A stretch of DNA of 64,000 nt. Source: Rosa chinensis (Eukaryota > Streptophyta > Magnoliopsida > Rosales > Rosaceae). The DNA is taken from assembly GCF_002994745.2 (NCBI RefSeq), contig NC_037090.1, positions 8,367,501 through 8,431,500 of the forward strand, read 5' to 3'. Each line of letters starts with the position of its first letter. Position 1 is the stretch's first letter. Shown here one piece after another: positions 48,709 to 59,952 of this stretch. The notes beneath the pieces are model-generated. The model made no database searches. It was given only the letters and a program-made list of their open reading frames with translations, and was not told the origin of the DNA. Made by a program: the position numbers and the translations under genes.

Positions 48709-51700
48709 CTACTTTTTTGGCTCTCCTACAGCATCTGCAGTTTCAGCAAGGTATTTTTCGACACTCCAAGCACTTTCCTCCTTTGCAAACCTCTCAAGAA
48801 TTGTTTTCCTCATGTCATTGCCTTTCTTCTTGCTGGGTTGTACTCCGTGAACTATGCTTTCCATGAAATGGATCATAAACGGCCCACAGTCATCCCTGTA
48901 AAGCAAAAATTTCAGGGACAGATCCATAAAGAGAGTTTCTATTGCCCCCCAATAGACACCTATTGGGGGGCAATAGACAGACAATTTGCACAAATTTATC
49001 AAAAAAACTGTCTTCTTTTATATCAAAAATAAAGAGTAAAGGATTTTGAGGCACTTACGAACAGGATTTCTGCTGAGGGCAGTTCAAATCTTCTACAAGC
49101 TCATAGTCATTTTCCCCGATTTGATTATCCAAGATCCACCTTGTGACCTCTTTCTCTCTTGGTGTCATTTCTTCAACCTCAGTGACAAGTTCTCCTTTAC
49201 TGTCCTCACCTTTGCACTTCTCTCTCGTGTTCTCTTGATCCTGGCTGTCATCTGGAAATATTGTCCCTGTCACCTTCACGTCGTGTATGAACCTCCTTAT
49301 GTGCTTAACCTGTTTAAATGCAGATATATAAAGCATCAACAAACTTTCCAAATTCCACCATTTGAAAAATAAACAATTTTTTTTTATATGGTTACTTACC
49401 ACCCAGTTTGCGTTGTTGTAATATTGGTTATCTTTTGTCCATTCCTTCTTTGGTGGCAGCATAGAGTTCATGTGAACAAACTGTTTTTTCTCATTGTCGA
49501 TGACAAGCAGTGTGTAGTGCTGGCTGTAGTAATGGTGTATTGGGATAATCACCTTGGGGTAGCTGAACTTACTCCACAGTTCTTCAATCAGGAATAACTC
49601 TATTTCAATATCGTGGCCTTTGAAGTCGTCTTTGAGAATGTTCTTGCCTTCTTTTTTGAAATCCGCTAGTTTCCTTTCGTGTTGAACTGCGTAAAACTGC
49701 ACAAAGAGTAAACACATATGAAAGCATTGAATTGTTTACTTAAATATGTTTTTCGGATGTGGTGCAGCGCGAGCTGCTAGTTTTGTTTCGTTGCTTACCG
49801 CTGCTTCGATGTTTAGTAATCCAATCTGAGTGTTCGTTTCTTTCATTTCCTTCTGCAACATTTCAGTGTAAGCCTTGACCACCTGCAATTGTTTAATTTG
49901 ATTTTCAGTTAGTATTATATATGTGAAGAACATTACATATTGCCCCCCAAAATAGCCATATTGGGGGCCAATAGACGTCTATTGGGGGGCAATATACGTC
50001 TATTTGGGTCACATAAAAACAAACAGGTTAAGCTTCTTACATTAACATCCAGATCTTTCTCTTCTACGATAATCTTCATGTCTCCCCTGGTTACCCCTAG
50101 TATTCCATTTTCACTTCTCCAGTAGACATATCTGCGTAAACAGAAAAATATGTAGTTAATATGGGTTTGTGAAGTATTCATGGTTTGAAAGTTATGCTAT
50201 ACACTCACGTATTGTCATCCACCATCTCAAAGAATTGCTGGTAGTGTCTTGCTAGTTCAGGCTTTAATGTTTTCCATGTGTACTTCTCACAATTCACCTC
50301 TTTTATTTGTATTTGGTGCTGCACTTCTTTTCCTTTCTGAATTTTTGTTGGCGGCTTCGGTTGTGCTTTCTTTTTCTCCTTTGGCTGTTCCTGTGCAGCA
50401 GTCTTTCTTCTCTTTTCATAAGTCTTCAGGATCTCCGGTGTGTCATACTCAAAGTCATCGTTCTTGTTCTTCACAGCTGCCTTTCTCTTTTTTACTTTCA
50501 CATTCCTCTCGATTGAATGCATGTCAACCGTTTTCTTCTCCGTGGGGACCGATGGTACTGCCATTTCTGTTCCTGCCTCAGGCATTTCAACCGTCTCAGC
50601 TGCTTCCAGTATTTTCGACACAAGTTGATCTATTTTTTCTGATTCCATCTCATTTAGTGTGTCCAAATGTGTATCCTCAAACACTTCCCGTTCTGGACTC
50701 TTGTAAGATATTGGAGATGCATCAATTAGATCTGCTGCCCTTGGTTCTTCGTTGACTGGTGTTTGAGTGTCATATTCTGCGTAGATTCCTTCCTGTGATC
50801 TTTCTCGGTCAACACCTGCACCATCTCTTGTTGATTATTTTGTTGCTCACTGCTTTTCAGGTCAGGGTCCCTGCTGGTTGCTTTCGCCAAACATTTCTTC
50901 AGAGCTTTTATGTGGTTCTGGTGTGATCTGTTTTCCTGCATCACCTCAGTCATTTTTTTCTCCATACTCTCAATTTTCTCATCAGCAACAGTAACCTTTT
51001 TCCAAAGCTCCCTAATATGGTTTGCAAGTCCCTCATTTGCTTCCAATAGTTTCTTCATTTGCTTCTCCATTTCCTGTTTTTCACCATTGTCTTCAATCAC
51101 TCTATCCATTTCTTTTAGCAGAACTTTCATGTTACCAGTAAGCCTTATGGTCTCCTCTTCCTTGTCTTGGCTCGCTTGGGGAACCTGTAACCAATAAAAC
51201 AACAATTGAATAAAAAAAAACAGAAAAAACCACTAATGTCTATTGGGGGGCAATAGATGTCTATTGGTCCCCAATAGACACCTTCTGAACCCAGTATTGG
51301 GGGCCAATAGATGTCTATTGCCCCCCAATAGACCATTTGTTCAATTCCACTTTAATTGCTAACTTACCCAGTTGTTGAAACTTGGTGTTTCTTGCTCCTC
51401 CTCCGTATCTGACAAGTTGATGTAGTAATGTTCTAACCAAGGCCCTTCTTTTATCAACTCCTCTGGCCAGTCTGGATTCTGATGGAGCTTCTGCAGGTTG
51501 AACAGCTCCTTTATCGACCACCTCACAAATCTCGGTTTCTCATCCTCCATTCCTGGAATCCAGTTTCTGATCTTGGTCTTCTCCAAGAACCAATACTGTT
51601 ACCAAAATTATATTTGTCAGTAAATGAATAACAGTCAAACAATACGTGTCTATTGCCCCCCAATAGACACGTATTAACCCCTGTATTGGGGGGCAGTAGA

Positions 51701-52924
51701 CATCTATTGGGGGGCAATAGACCAGAAAATTAGTATTGTACTTACATATATGAGAATGAGGCAGCCAGAAAGAGTCGTTGGATGATCTTTTCGGTACCTC
51801 TGAAGGCCATCCAGCAGAAAATCTAGTACCATCTTGGCCCAATTGAAACTGTTTATGTTATCTATGTCTTCACAAGCGTTGATGAGGTCCCATGTCAAGG
51901 TTGTCGATGTCCTGCTGAAGAAGAATGCATTGAAGAGGTACATGATAAGCAGTGCCGCAATTATCTTAGGATCAACGTTCTTCTTCTTGCCGAGCTCCTT
52001 GCTGAGTGTGTTTTCCAGATCAGGTTTTATTACTGTTTCTTTCCTCATGTTGACGTCAAATATCGAAGATGCCTTCCATTCCTCCTTGAGCACCTTCTTG
52101 CTCAGGTCCCATTCAATACCAGTTGTTGGCAGATCAAACAATTCATTTATGTCCTGCAATGTTATTTCCATTTCTGTCTCCCCAAACACAAACTTGGCTT
52201 TTTTAACATCAAAGTACTTCAGTATAATCTCCAAGTCGGCCTCATGTTTGTGGAGCTGAGTTTCTGTAAGCTTCTTCTCATAGAATGGTCTGATCATCCC
52301 CCAAAATACAGTAGTACTCAAAATATCCCAAGCCCCTTTAGGTATTTTCTCTCTATATGTGTCAATCAATCTCCAGAAAGCACTTAGAGTGCATTTCTGT
52401 TGCTTCCACTGGATCTTAGCCTTTTCTGTTGTCTTTGTGTTCCTCCTTTCCCCTTTCTTGGTCTTTTCCTCTTTCCTGTTTGACTTTTCCCGTTTGATCT
52501 TCTTTTTCGTTGGCTGTTCGGCCTCGTCTTCATCATACTCTTGTTTCTTTTTGCTCCTTCGACTCCTTGTCTGCACATAAAACCTTTGTGTTGTTTCTCG
52601 GTCATCATCCTCCTCCTCCTCTTCCTCCTTCTCTTCTTCTTCTTCTTCTTCTTCTTCTTCTTCTTCTTCTTCTCCTTCTTCTTCTCCTTCTTCTTGTTCC
52701 TCTGTTTCTTCTCCTTCTTCTTGTACTTCTTCTTCCTCCTCTGTTTCTTCTCCTTCTTCTTCTACTTCTTCGTCATTACTAGAAGTTTCTTCTTTTCTTC
52801 GTGATGACTTCCTAGACTTTATCACTTCCATCCTTTGCCGAAGTGTTTGTTCTTCTGATCTTTGTGTTTCGTCCATATTTTCTTCAAAGATGCAGCTGAA
52901 TTGTGGTCGTTTGGTTCTTGGCAT
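48709..52924 (-). CDS. Transposon-borne Ulp1/C48-type cysteine protease gene (one frameshift)
   Basis: Eight exons read right to left: 52924-51746, 51595-51368, 51184-50209, 50131-50041, 49882-49799, 49696-49400, 49309-49059, 48895-48709. The borders fit GT-AG and phases agree if one base is missing in exon 3 (near 50800). The product would be about 1100 residues. N-terminal: a Lys/Arg-rich start, a long poly-Glu tract (about 52600-52790), then a conserved region (FVFGETEMEITLQDINELF) like the DUF1985/PMD-type domain that accompanies transposon Ulp1 proteins. Exon 3 has a coiled coil and a basic nuclear-signal-like stretch. The C48 peptidase core is in exons 6-8: His in QHYTLLVID, an Asn where the family has Asp (HMNSM), and Cys in SDDCGPFMIHF with a Gln before it. 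The role in transposition is unknown. It is probably a pseudogene in this copy. Confidence 0.82.
48939..48978. repeat. GC-rich palindrome in Ulp1 gene intron 7
   Basis: CTATTGCCCCCCAATAGACA is followed directly by its inverse CCTATTGGGGGGCAATAGAC, between the exons at 48895 and 49059. Confidence 0.9.
49935..50010. repeat. GC-rich palindromic repeats in Ulp1 gene intron 4
   Basis: About 70 bases with TATTGCCCCCCAAAATAGCC, ATTGGGGGCCAATAGACGTC and ATTGGGGGGCAATATACGTC in succession, between the exons at 49882 and 50041. Confidence 0.9.
51236..51335. repeat. GC-rich palindromic repeats in Ulp1 gene intron 2
   Basis: Four units: CTATTGGGGGGCAATAGATG, CTATTGGTCCCCAATAGACA, TATTGGGGGCCAATAGATGT and CTATTGCCCCCCAATAGACC. 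They form two inverted pairs between the exons at 51184 and 51368. Confidence 0.92.
51645..51723. repeat. GC-rich palindromic repeats in Ulp1 gene intron 1
   Basis: Four units in inverted pairs (CTATTGCCCCCCAATAGACA, TATTGGGGGGCAGTAGACAT, CTATTGGGGGGCAATAGACC and one shorter), between the exons at 51595 and 51746. Confidence 0.92.
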
Positions 52925-52995
52925 TCTGCTAGTAAAGGAAAGAAGAACAATTCATTATTGCACATCCACATTCAATTACTGAACCCCATTAAACA

Positions 52996-53612
52996 TCTAT
53001 TATCCCAAAACAATAGCCTCTATTGGGGACCAATAGACATGTATTGGTCCCTAATAGAGATATATAATCTCCAACAGAAGCTTCTATTGGGGCAATAGAT
53101 GTCTATTGGCCCCCAATAGAGGCATCTGTTTTGGCATAATAGACGTCTATTGCCCCAATAGACATCTATTGTCCCGAAACAGAAGGTTCTTTCGGGGCAA
53201 TATACATCTATTGGCCAACAACAGAAGCCTGTATTGGGGACCAATAGACGTCTATTGCCCCAATAGACATCTATTATCCAAAAACAGAAGGTTCTTTCGG
53301 GGCAATATACATCTATTGGCCAACAACAGAAGCATGTATTGGGGACCAATAGACATCTATTATCCAAAAACAGAAGGTTCTTTCGGGGCAATATACATCT
53401 ATTGGCCAACAACAGAAGCCTGTATTGGGGACCAATAGACGTCTATTGCCCCAATAGACATCTATTATCCAAAAACAGAAGGTTCTTTCGGGGCAATATA
53501 CATCTATTGGCCAACAACAGAAGCCTGTATTGGGGACCAATAGACGTCTATTGGTCCCCAATACAGGCTTCTGTTTTGGGTCAATAGACGTCTATTGCCC
53601 TGAAATAAGCTC
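52996..53612. repeat. Dense palindrome array upstream of the Ulp1 gene
   Basis: About 600 bases made almost only of TCTATTGGGGACCAATAGAC / TCTATTGCCCCAATAGACAT units, arranged as a higher-order repeat of about 105 bp (ACAGAAGCCTGTATTGGGG at 53221, 53326, 53412, 53517; one step is 86). Long open frames on both strands here are a by-product of the repeat period. It lies just upstream of the protease start codon (52924). Confidence 0.93.
53516..53575. repeat. Perfect 60-bp palindrome centred on GACGTC
   Basis: The left half begins AACAGAAGCCTGTATTGGGG and continues ACCAATAGAC; the right half is its exact reverse complement. The centre lies between 53545 and 53546. There is no spacer and no mismatch over 30-base arms. 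Confidence 0.97.
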
Positions 53613-53949
53613 ACAATACATGTTCATTTTCACATTTTTCAATTTTTGTGTCCCCGGTTAACATAAAACATGAATTTGTAATAGATTTGAAATGGAAATC
53701 CTAGATTTTTCTAATTTTGAAACATGAAAATACTATTTTTCTCATTTGCCCACTCGATTAACCAAACCTAGGCTATGAACAAGTTCAATCTCACAGAAAG
53801 GTAAAGAATCTGAAACGGAAAAGAGATTTCCACTCACTTTTTATAATACCGAAGCCGGAGAAAGTTGAATCGACTCTGCAGAAAGTTGAATCGACGCCGG
53901 AGAAAGTTGAATCGCCGCCGGAGTTGGTCTAGATAGCAGAGTTGGTGGA

Positions 53950-54030
53950 GAAACTGCGAATCGAGAGTGAGAGAGAGAGCGAGAGCGAGTGCGAGAGAGA
54001 GATCGAGAGCGAGAGAGAGAGCGCGTTATA
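53950..54030. repeat. GA-rich tract near the right end of the large MULE
   Basis: Interrupted GA/GC runs (GAGAGAGAGCGAGAGCGAG) precede the right terminus, as in the other two MULEs. Confidence 0.85.
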
Positions 54031-54207
54031 TTTTTTTTTTTTGAAACTGAAAAATGGTGGAAAACGAACCGCCATAAAGCAGTTGAAGTGGGTAAAATTG
54101 TCTTTTTCACTCACGTTTGGGTTAGTGGGAACAGTTTTTTCTTTCTGGGGTAATTGGGCCAAAATTTCCCAATTTTGGGGCTGATGGTCATGGACCCTTT
54201 TTTTTTT

Positions 54208-55925
54208 GGTACATTGGTTTAGAGAACACTCTAAACGCCTGCAGTATTAGTTGCTTCAAAACTTTCTAGCTAATCAGGCCAGAACATTCTTGTAGTGAAG
54301 CTATCTTCAAATTTTCAATACTGTCATGCATGATCCCGGGCTGAGGAGCAGTTAGATTGGTATAATGCAGCTTAAATCTCCGGGTGGATGGGCAAGGCTT
54401 TAGTAAAGATGTCAGCTAGCAAGCTGATGCGTAAACGCAAGGAAGATGAGCAATGGATATGAAGTGATAGATTAGATACAAGTGAAGGACAGGATCAGCA
54501 ATAACAACACGTACCTATATTATCAAAGCGAAGTAAAAGAGGCAAAGGCAGAAAAACGTCTAGTTGTTATAGCAAATGACATAACCACGTAGCTGAAGAG
54601 ATCATCTATATGGTCCAACAAAGTACCAGATTCTTTTTGAAAGTTTACAGAGAACCCTGTTATATATTAATCGTTTTATCAATATGACATCCTCTCCCAA
54701 ATGCATTTGAAAAGAGAAGTAGTAGGGTTCTTTGGTGTGCTAGAAACTGAGAGATGGAGTGGTCATTAGATTTCTCAAGATTCGTTTGACTGCAACTAGA
54801 TGAGCTGCAAGTGGATTGCACATGTTGAGAAGCCCATCGGCAGAGAACCATTGTCCAAGTTAGGTATTGTACAGCTCCAACTCTTGGTCTATAGGTTGGT
54901 ATGGATTGCTATACTGCTTGGCCTCAAGAATTGGTGCATGTTTTGGTTTGGGAGGAGGAAAAGAGTCTTGAGGGATCACAATGAACTTCCAACCTTCGGT
55001 GTGCTCCGTTGTGAATTAAGGAATTGACAATAAGAAGGTGAACTTCGTGCTTCGATAACACATCTAAGTAGAAGAGTAAAAATGTAATGCTTTTGTTTAC
55101 CTTAATGAAAAGAGGTGAGCAGCTGATATAGCAGGGGAGAATTAGGCTTGGAGCATGTGGCGACAGCCAGGGATTGAATTGTAAAGATGGTGTTTTGTTG
55201 TTTGGGGAAAGAGAAAGGGGGTGTTAGGATTAGGTGAGGAAGGGAATGAAGGGTGTGGTGAAGATGGAACTGGTGATGTTGGATGGTTGCAGGGGAGTAA
55301 GCTGTGTAAGGTAAGATGGGCTATCGATCAGGTGTTGAAGATAATGGAGGTCCATGTTTGATGGGAAAGTGGGACTTGTCAAATGTAACATGCCTCTCTG
55401 GAATGGACTTTATTTTAGGCAAGGAACCCTCTCTAGAAATCTGGATTCATTTTGAAGAACAAGCCAGAAAGTCTTCAAAGTTAATTCATATCAAACTTGA
55501 CAGCATAAATACAGGCATGTAGAGAAAAAAAAGAAAAGAAAAAAAAAGCACAACACTAGGTGACACAAAGCAAGTTAATCTCCTGTACCAAAAAGCATTC
55601 TCTGAAACATTACAAGGTTCCTTACAAAGCAGCATAAAACATACGAAGTAACCTCTCACACAACAACATGCATGTTCGAGCACTTAGGTAGGCAAAAATG
55701 CACCTTTGACGTTTCTACCCAACCATTCAGCCCTTCTAATGGCCCTCTCCCCTTTTCTACCTCGTGAGATAGTTGAGCAAAAATAAGGTTGCAAGTTCAG
55801 AAATTATCCTCAAGCAACTTGTTCAGTGCCTCAGAGGCATGAAATGTACTCGTGCAAATAAAATTTAAAATCCGAAACTACTCCATCTGCTTTTTGTTCA
55901 TGATAAAGAGGCAACAGCTAGAAGT
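54208..55925. other. Intergenic DNA between the large MULE and the cyclin gene
   Basis: Apart from the Copia scrap, nothing clear. Several short open frames have no family resemblance. The end holds the 3' region of the cyclin gene. Confidence 0.45.
54378..54480 (-). pseudogene. Decayed Copia-type polyprotein C-terminus
   Basis: On the minus strand 54419-54378 read LADIFTKALPIHPE, matching the highly conserved Copia RNase H tail (ADIFTKAL). Upstream text up to about 54480 can be read as a degraded continuation with stops. The rest of the element is not recognisable. Confidence 0.5.
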
Positions 55926-57601
55926 CTACTCTGGATCAGTTCTCTTTCTTTTTCTACTTTCATAGGCCTCGACAAGGGAAGCAAGCTCAGTTTTTAGTTT
56001 CTGCTTTCTCTGATTTTTTTCCACTACCTCCATATCCTGCGACACAAGACCAACAACAAGACTCAGTGATCACACAAACACACACACAAGCTTCACATAT
56101 TTGAGAAATCAACTAGTGACCATGGGTTAATTAGTTGACTCACATCTTCAAATAACTTCATAGATAGGATCTTCGGTGCTGATATAGATGGAGAAATCAG
56201 TGATTCTAGTACCTTTATAGTTGCTACAGCAGCTATGATAAAAGGTCTGCGATTCAACAAAGTGCCCTCTACATCAAACAAAAATCAATTAGTAAATAAT
56301 AATGACCATCTATATTAATTGACATAATTAATTGAAGCCATGCAACATAAATGTTACCACAGTTCATATCAAGCACCAATTGTCCAATTTCATCTTTGAG
56401 ATTTGAAAGTAGTATATCTATCTCCTCTTCCCTCATCTGATATTCATTGAAATTATCTCTGAAGATGGTGACCATATGTTCCAGGTAGTGGAATGGAGTA
56501 ATTGACTTCATTTCAAACTTGAGCGCCTTCAAGAGAATAAATTCCACTTGCTCGATGTCATAGACTGACATTGAATCAGATGTGCATTCTTCAAATGGAA
56601 CTGCCTTCTCCTCCTGCAACTTTGAAGCCAATGCTAAGCTCACTTTCCCAATTGTGTAAAGCCTCTTCTTCAAAGCATCATCCACTGTTTCAGGAATCTA
56701 CAAACCAAGAATAACACATAAGCAAATAAAATACAATCGAATTAATGGAACACATACCATGGATATATACAAGTCTTAATACATACCAATACTGTTGAGC
56801 AATATCTGTCATAGAAATTCATAGCCAAATAGACAGTTTGTCTCCCAATAGGGTACTCTTCCTTCTTCCTCATCTGAATAAGTAACAGAGATTAAATAAA
56901 AATTCATCAAACAGGAATATATGAAAACAGAATATCATAAGCAATATTCAATTATGGGCGATGCGGATTATGGAGGAATTATTGGCTCCTCCAAATTGTG
57001 AGAGGGAGTAATAAAAAAGAAAAGGGGCTGTGGTCCCAAGTCTTGACCTTTCCTAAATTCTAAGCTATGGCAAAAACCAGTGACTTTCGGTTGTTCTGTT
57101 TATGCATCTCTTTGCTTAAGAGCACTCAAGTTAAACTGTAAGATCTGTCCATCCTCATAACAAAACAAAAAGATTACATCTTTATGCTTGAAAACTTAGA
57201 GAACAAGTGAAGAAAAAGGACACCAGTTTGTGTAGAGAAGAAAAACCCATCCTTGGAAGAAAAAATAAATAAATAAACAGTCGGGGACCTCATCCCTATA
57301 AAGAAGGAAGATCAATGATCTTCCGCGAACAATGTGCTATAAATTTAGGAATTTAAAGTCGTCTCCTAAACTAAAACAACAAGCAGTTATTATAATAAGA
57401 CCAGAATCTAACCTCATCAAACCATGTGAAAATCTGCGTCCTCAGATCTCTGCTCCATTGGGGTGAGGATAAGCTTCGGGGTAATACATTCGAAGGGAGA
57501 ATTTGGACATGCCCTAAATCTCTAGAAAGTGAAGTAATGAGGTATTCATCCCAGTTGTCATCCGTCAATTTCTCTTCAAGCATGGATGCCATTTGTTCCA
57601 T
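55926..57601 (-). CDS. D-type-cyclin-like protein
   Basis: Five exons, 57601-57413, 56873-56787, 56697-56358, 56268-56144 and 56036-55926, all GT-AG and frame-consistent, give 283 residues. D-type cyclins bind CDKA and drive G1/S entry by phosphorylating retinoblastoma-related protein. The cyclin box runs from about residue 48 to 150 (SPQWSRDLRTQIFTWFDE, RQTVYLAMNFYDRYCS, SLALASKLQEEKAVPFEE), then a C-terminal cyclin fold (FEMKSITPFHYLEHMV; LNRRPFIIAAVATIKVLES). The N-terminus MEQMASMLEEKLTDDNW has no LxCxE retinoblastoma-binding motif, as in CYCD6/CYCD4-like members. The C-terminus is very basic (ESRKRKRTDPE), probably a nuclear signal. It is shorter than typical D cyclins (300-380). The cyclin family is secure; the subgroup is not. 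Confidence 0.85.
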
Positions 57602-58261
57602 TTAAGAGAAACACAGAGAGCTGAAGAGGAGGAGGAGAGGGTTTAATATATAAGTGATTGAAACTCTAATAAAGCGGGTCTTTTGAAAATAAGTTAAAAT
57701 CATAAACGACCATAGATGTTAGCTTTAATTAAGTCTTTGACACAGTCACACAACTGACGTACTGAAGGTCTCAACATACATTTCAGTGAGAAAATAATAT
57801 TGCGCTAAAGGAATGTTTTTTTTTTTTTTCCTTGTGGGTGTCCATTCAATGAAAAGAAGATATAAGCAATTAAACAAACATTACACAACGACTCACCCTC
57901 TGGAGACTACGTTAATATTAAGTTATCGGACAATCTACTCTAAAAAAGTCTGATAAAATGTCACTATTAGAATAAGCTCCAAGTAACCAGTACCAGACAC
58001 TAGTTGGGCTAAAGCTGACAAAGTCAAGGAATAGCCCTAACTTATTTTTGCATCCTAGGACCTCTCTACAGAGAGGGGGTAACTCTAGGGAACCTCCAGG
58101 TGTAGACGCCTACAATGAACGAGGAAAAAGAACAAGGCCAAGTACAACGCCCTATGCCCAAGATTAATGACAAGTAGCCCAAGCCCATCAACCGGCCAAA
58201 CCCTAGTTGTGTTTGCAGTGCCACCAAGTTGATTGCCGTTGTTAACAGACCCAGTAGCAAC
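57602..58261. other. Promoter side of the cyclin gene
   Basis: Upstream DNA of the cyclin gene up to the hAT target duplicate. No gene is seen. Confidence 0.4.
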
Positions 58262-59216
58262 TAGGGGTGGGCAAAAAAAAACCGTTAGCCCAAAATATAG
58301 GCCCGACCTGGCCGGTTTGGTCCGGGTTTTGTAAAAAAAAAAATGCTAAATCGGACCTGTTCGGTCCAAACAATTTTACACCCGATCCGATCCCGGGCCT
58401 GGATTCTGAAATATGTAAAAGCCCGTTGGGCCCGAAGTATTAGTTAATATTTCCTTCTTTCTTTTTTACCCAGCGTAATTCACTCATTTGGCTCTTCAAT
58501 TACTCATAGTCTCCTTTTTTCTCTTTCTCGGTTTCTCCTTCTTCTTCGTTAGTTTCTTTTTCTCTTCCCCTTCTTCTTCCTCAGTGCACAGCCCCTTCTT
58601 CTTCTAACCCCATCTTGATCCTCCATATCTTCAAAAGGCGCCAATCGACTAGATCTGCATCGCTGGAGACCCACGTTGGTGATGGCTAACTTCTCCTGCT
58701 CGATTTGGAGGAGGGCTTTTCAGGTCAACCAGCAATAGACCCTGGAGTTAGAGGACTTTTTTTCTTTCTGAATCTTCTTCTCGATTTCCATGTAATTGGC
58801 GTGGACTTGGTCCAATTTTTTAGGGATGGAGGTGGATTTGGATATGGATCTGGTGGATGTGAGGTTGTAAAGGAGGAGAGGAAAGGGATGGAGCGTTTTG
58901 CATTTTGGGAGAAGATCGGTTTATGTGGGAACAAACTTATCTTCTTCCAAGATCTATAATGGGCCGGTCAAACATAGCTTGTGCAAATTGCAGAGTGGTA
59001 TTTGTAGCCTTGCTTTGCCTAAACATAAGCAGCCAAGCAGCAAAATACAGCAGTGCTGCAAAGATTGATAGGAACCAGAAGCCTGAAAAAACTGGCCTGT
59101 TTTTTCCCTGTCCAGGTTTAGGCCGGTCCATATTCTATGCAATTGCAAGCTTGGCCCGAAGTAAGACTGTCGGTCTCGGTCTCAAGCAGTGCCGGTCTGG
59201 GACCGTGCTAGCCCTA
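58262..59216. mobile_element. Non-autonomous hAT element, 955 bp
   Basis: Flanked by the perfect 8-bp duplication GTAGCAAC (58254-58261 and 59217-59224). The ends are TAGGGGTGGGC and the inverse of TAGGGCTAGC, the usual form of plant hAT termini. Subterminal GGCCGG/CCGGTC motifs are repeated in both orientations. There is no transposase frame. Confidence 0.92.
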
Positions 59217-59224
59217 GTAGCAAC

Positions 59225-59952
59225 ATGCCCACTGCCACATTAACCATCCCGACCGAAAAAATTGACTTAAATATCCAAACCTGCCTTGAGAAACGAATTG
59301 CCATGATGAGCCCTGACATTGAACTTAGCTAGCAGCCTCTACAGCACCAACGACCTCATGATCGCACCTGAAGACGAGCTCGTCCTCATTATTCCCTAGC
59401 CATCTACCACCGTGTGACACATCCTTACCTTGGCATAACCAATTAAGAAATTCACATGTTCCATGACTAGTCAAACACTGATCCTGCACATAACATATTT
59501 CGTAAATAGCTAAAATCTAACTATTCACTGTTTTTTTTTATAGCAAATAAGAATATTTGAAATATATTACACAACTCACTCACCCTGACAATCTGAGGCA
59601 AATTTGTAGCTTTTCGTGGATCCTAAATTGGATCCAAAATCCAAAATCCCAAATTCGACCTCAACACAATAGGACGATTTTTTTTTTTTTTGAAATTCAC
59701 AATAGGACGATTTTTAGAAAACCCAAAAATTGTTATTTACAAGTGGAAACCAATTAAAGTAGAATTTGTTAATTCGCACCCTGCATTCCCAATTCGCAAG
59801 ACAAAAACAATTCCGTCTCTCTGTGCCATTTCTGTGTTCTTGATCAAGGTTTACTGTATACCCTGATTTCCTTTTGTTTTAAAGGGTTTTGATCTTGTAG
59901 GAATCTGCGATTTTATGTCTAATAACAGGTTTTGTATCCTCTGAAGGTGATC
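59225..59952. other. Spacer and leader of the HAL3-like gene
   Basis: AT-rich, with the promoter and leader of the next gene expected after 59800. Nothing else is recognised. Confidence 0.4.

Larger units (their letters stand above)
44731..54197. mobile_element. Large Ulp1-carrying Mutator-like element (Kaonashi-type MULE), 9.5 kb
   Basis: Bounded by GGGTTTTTGTCCATTTACCC on the left and its imperfect inverse (GGGTCCATGACC read inward) on the right. A 10-T run lies on each side (44721-44730, 54198-54207), which could be the 9-10 bp target duplication but is low-complexity. Internal TTCCCAC and TTACCCCAG text is shared by both ends. It encodes a MURA-type transposase (+) and, convergent to it, a Ulp1-type protease gene (-), the arrangement known from Kaonashi MULEs of Arabidopsis. 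All copies of the GC-rich ATTGCCCCCCAATA palindromes at 45.4-53.6 kb lie inside these limits. Both genes carry frameshifts, so this copy is probably no longer autonomous. Confidence 0.88.

Noticed and set aside
52510..52804. Plus-strand open frames rich in Leu/Phe
   Set aside because: Antisense shadow of the poly-Glu tract of the Ulp1 gene.
53020..53587. Long open frames on both strands in the dense array, reading as YWGPIDVYCPNR-like repeats
   Set aside because: They follow from the repeat length and lack of stops in the unit; both strands are open alike, so this is not a protein gene.
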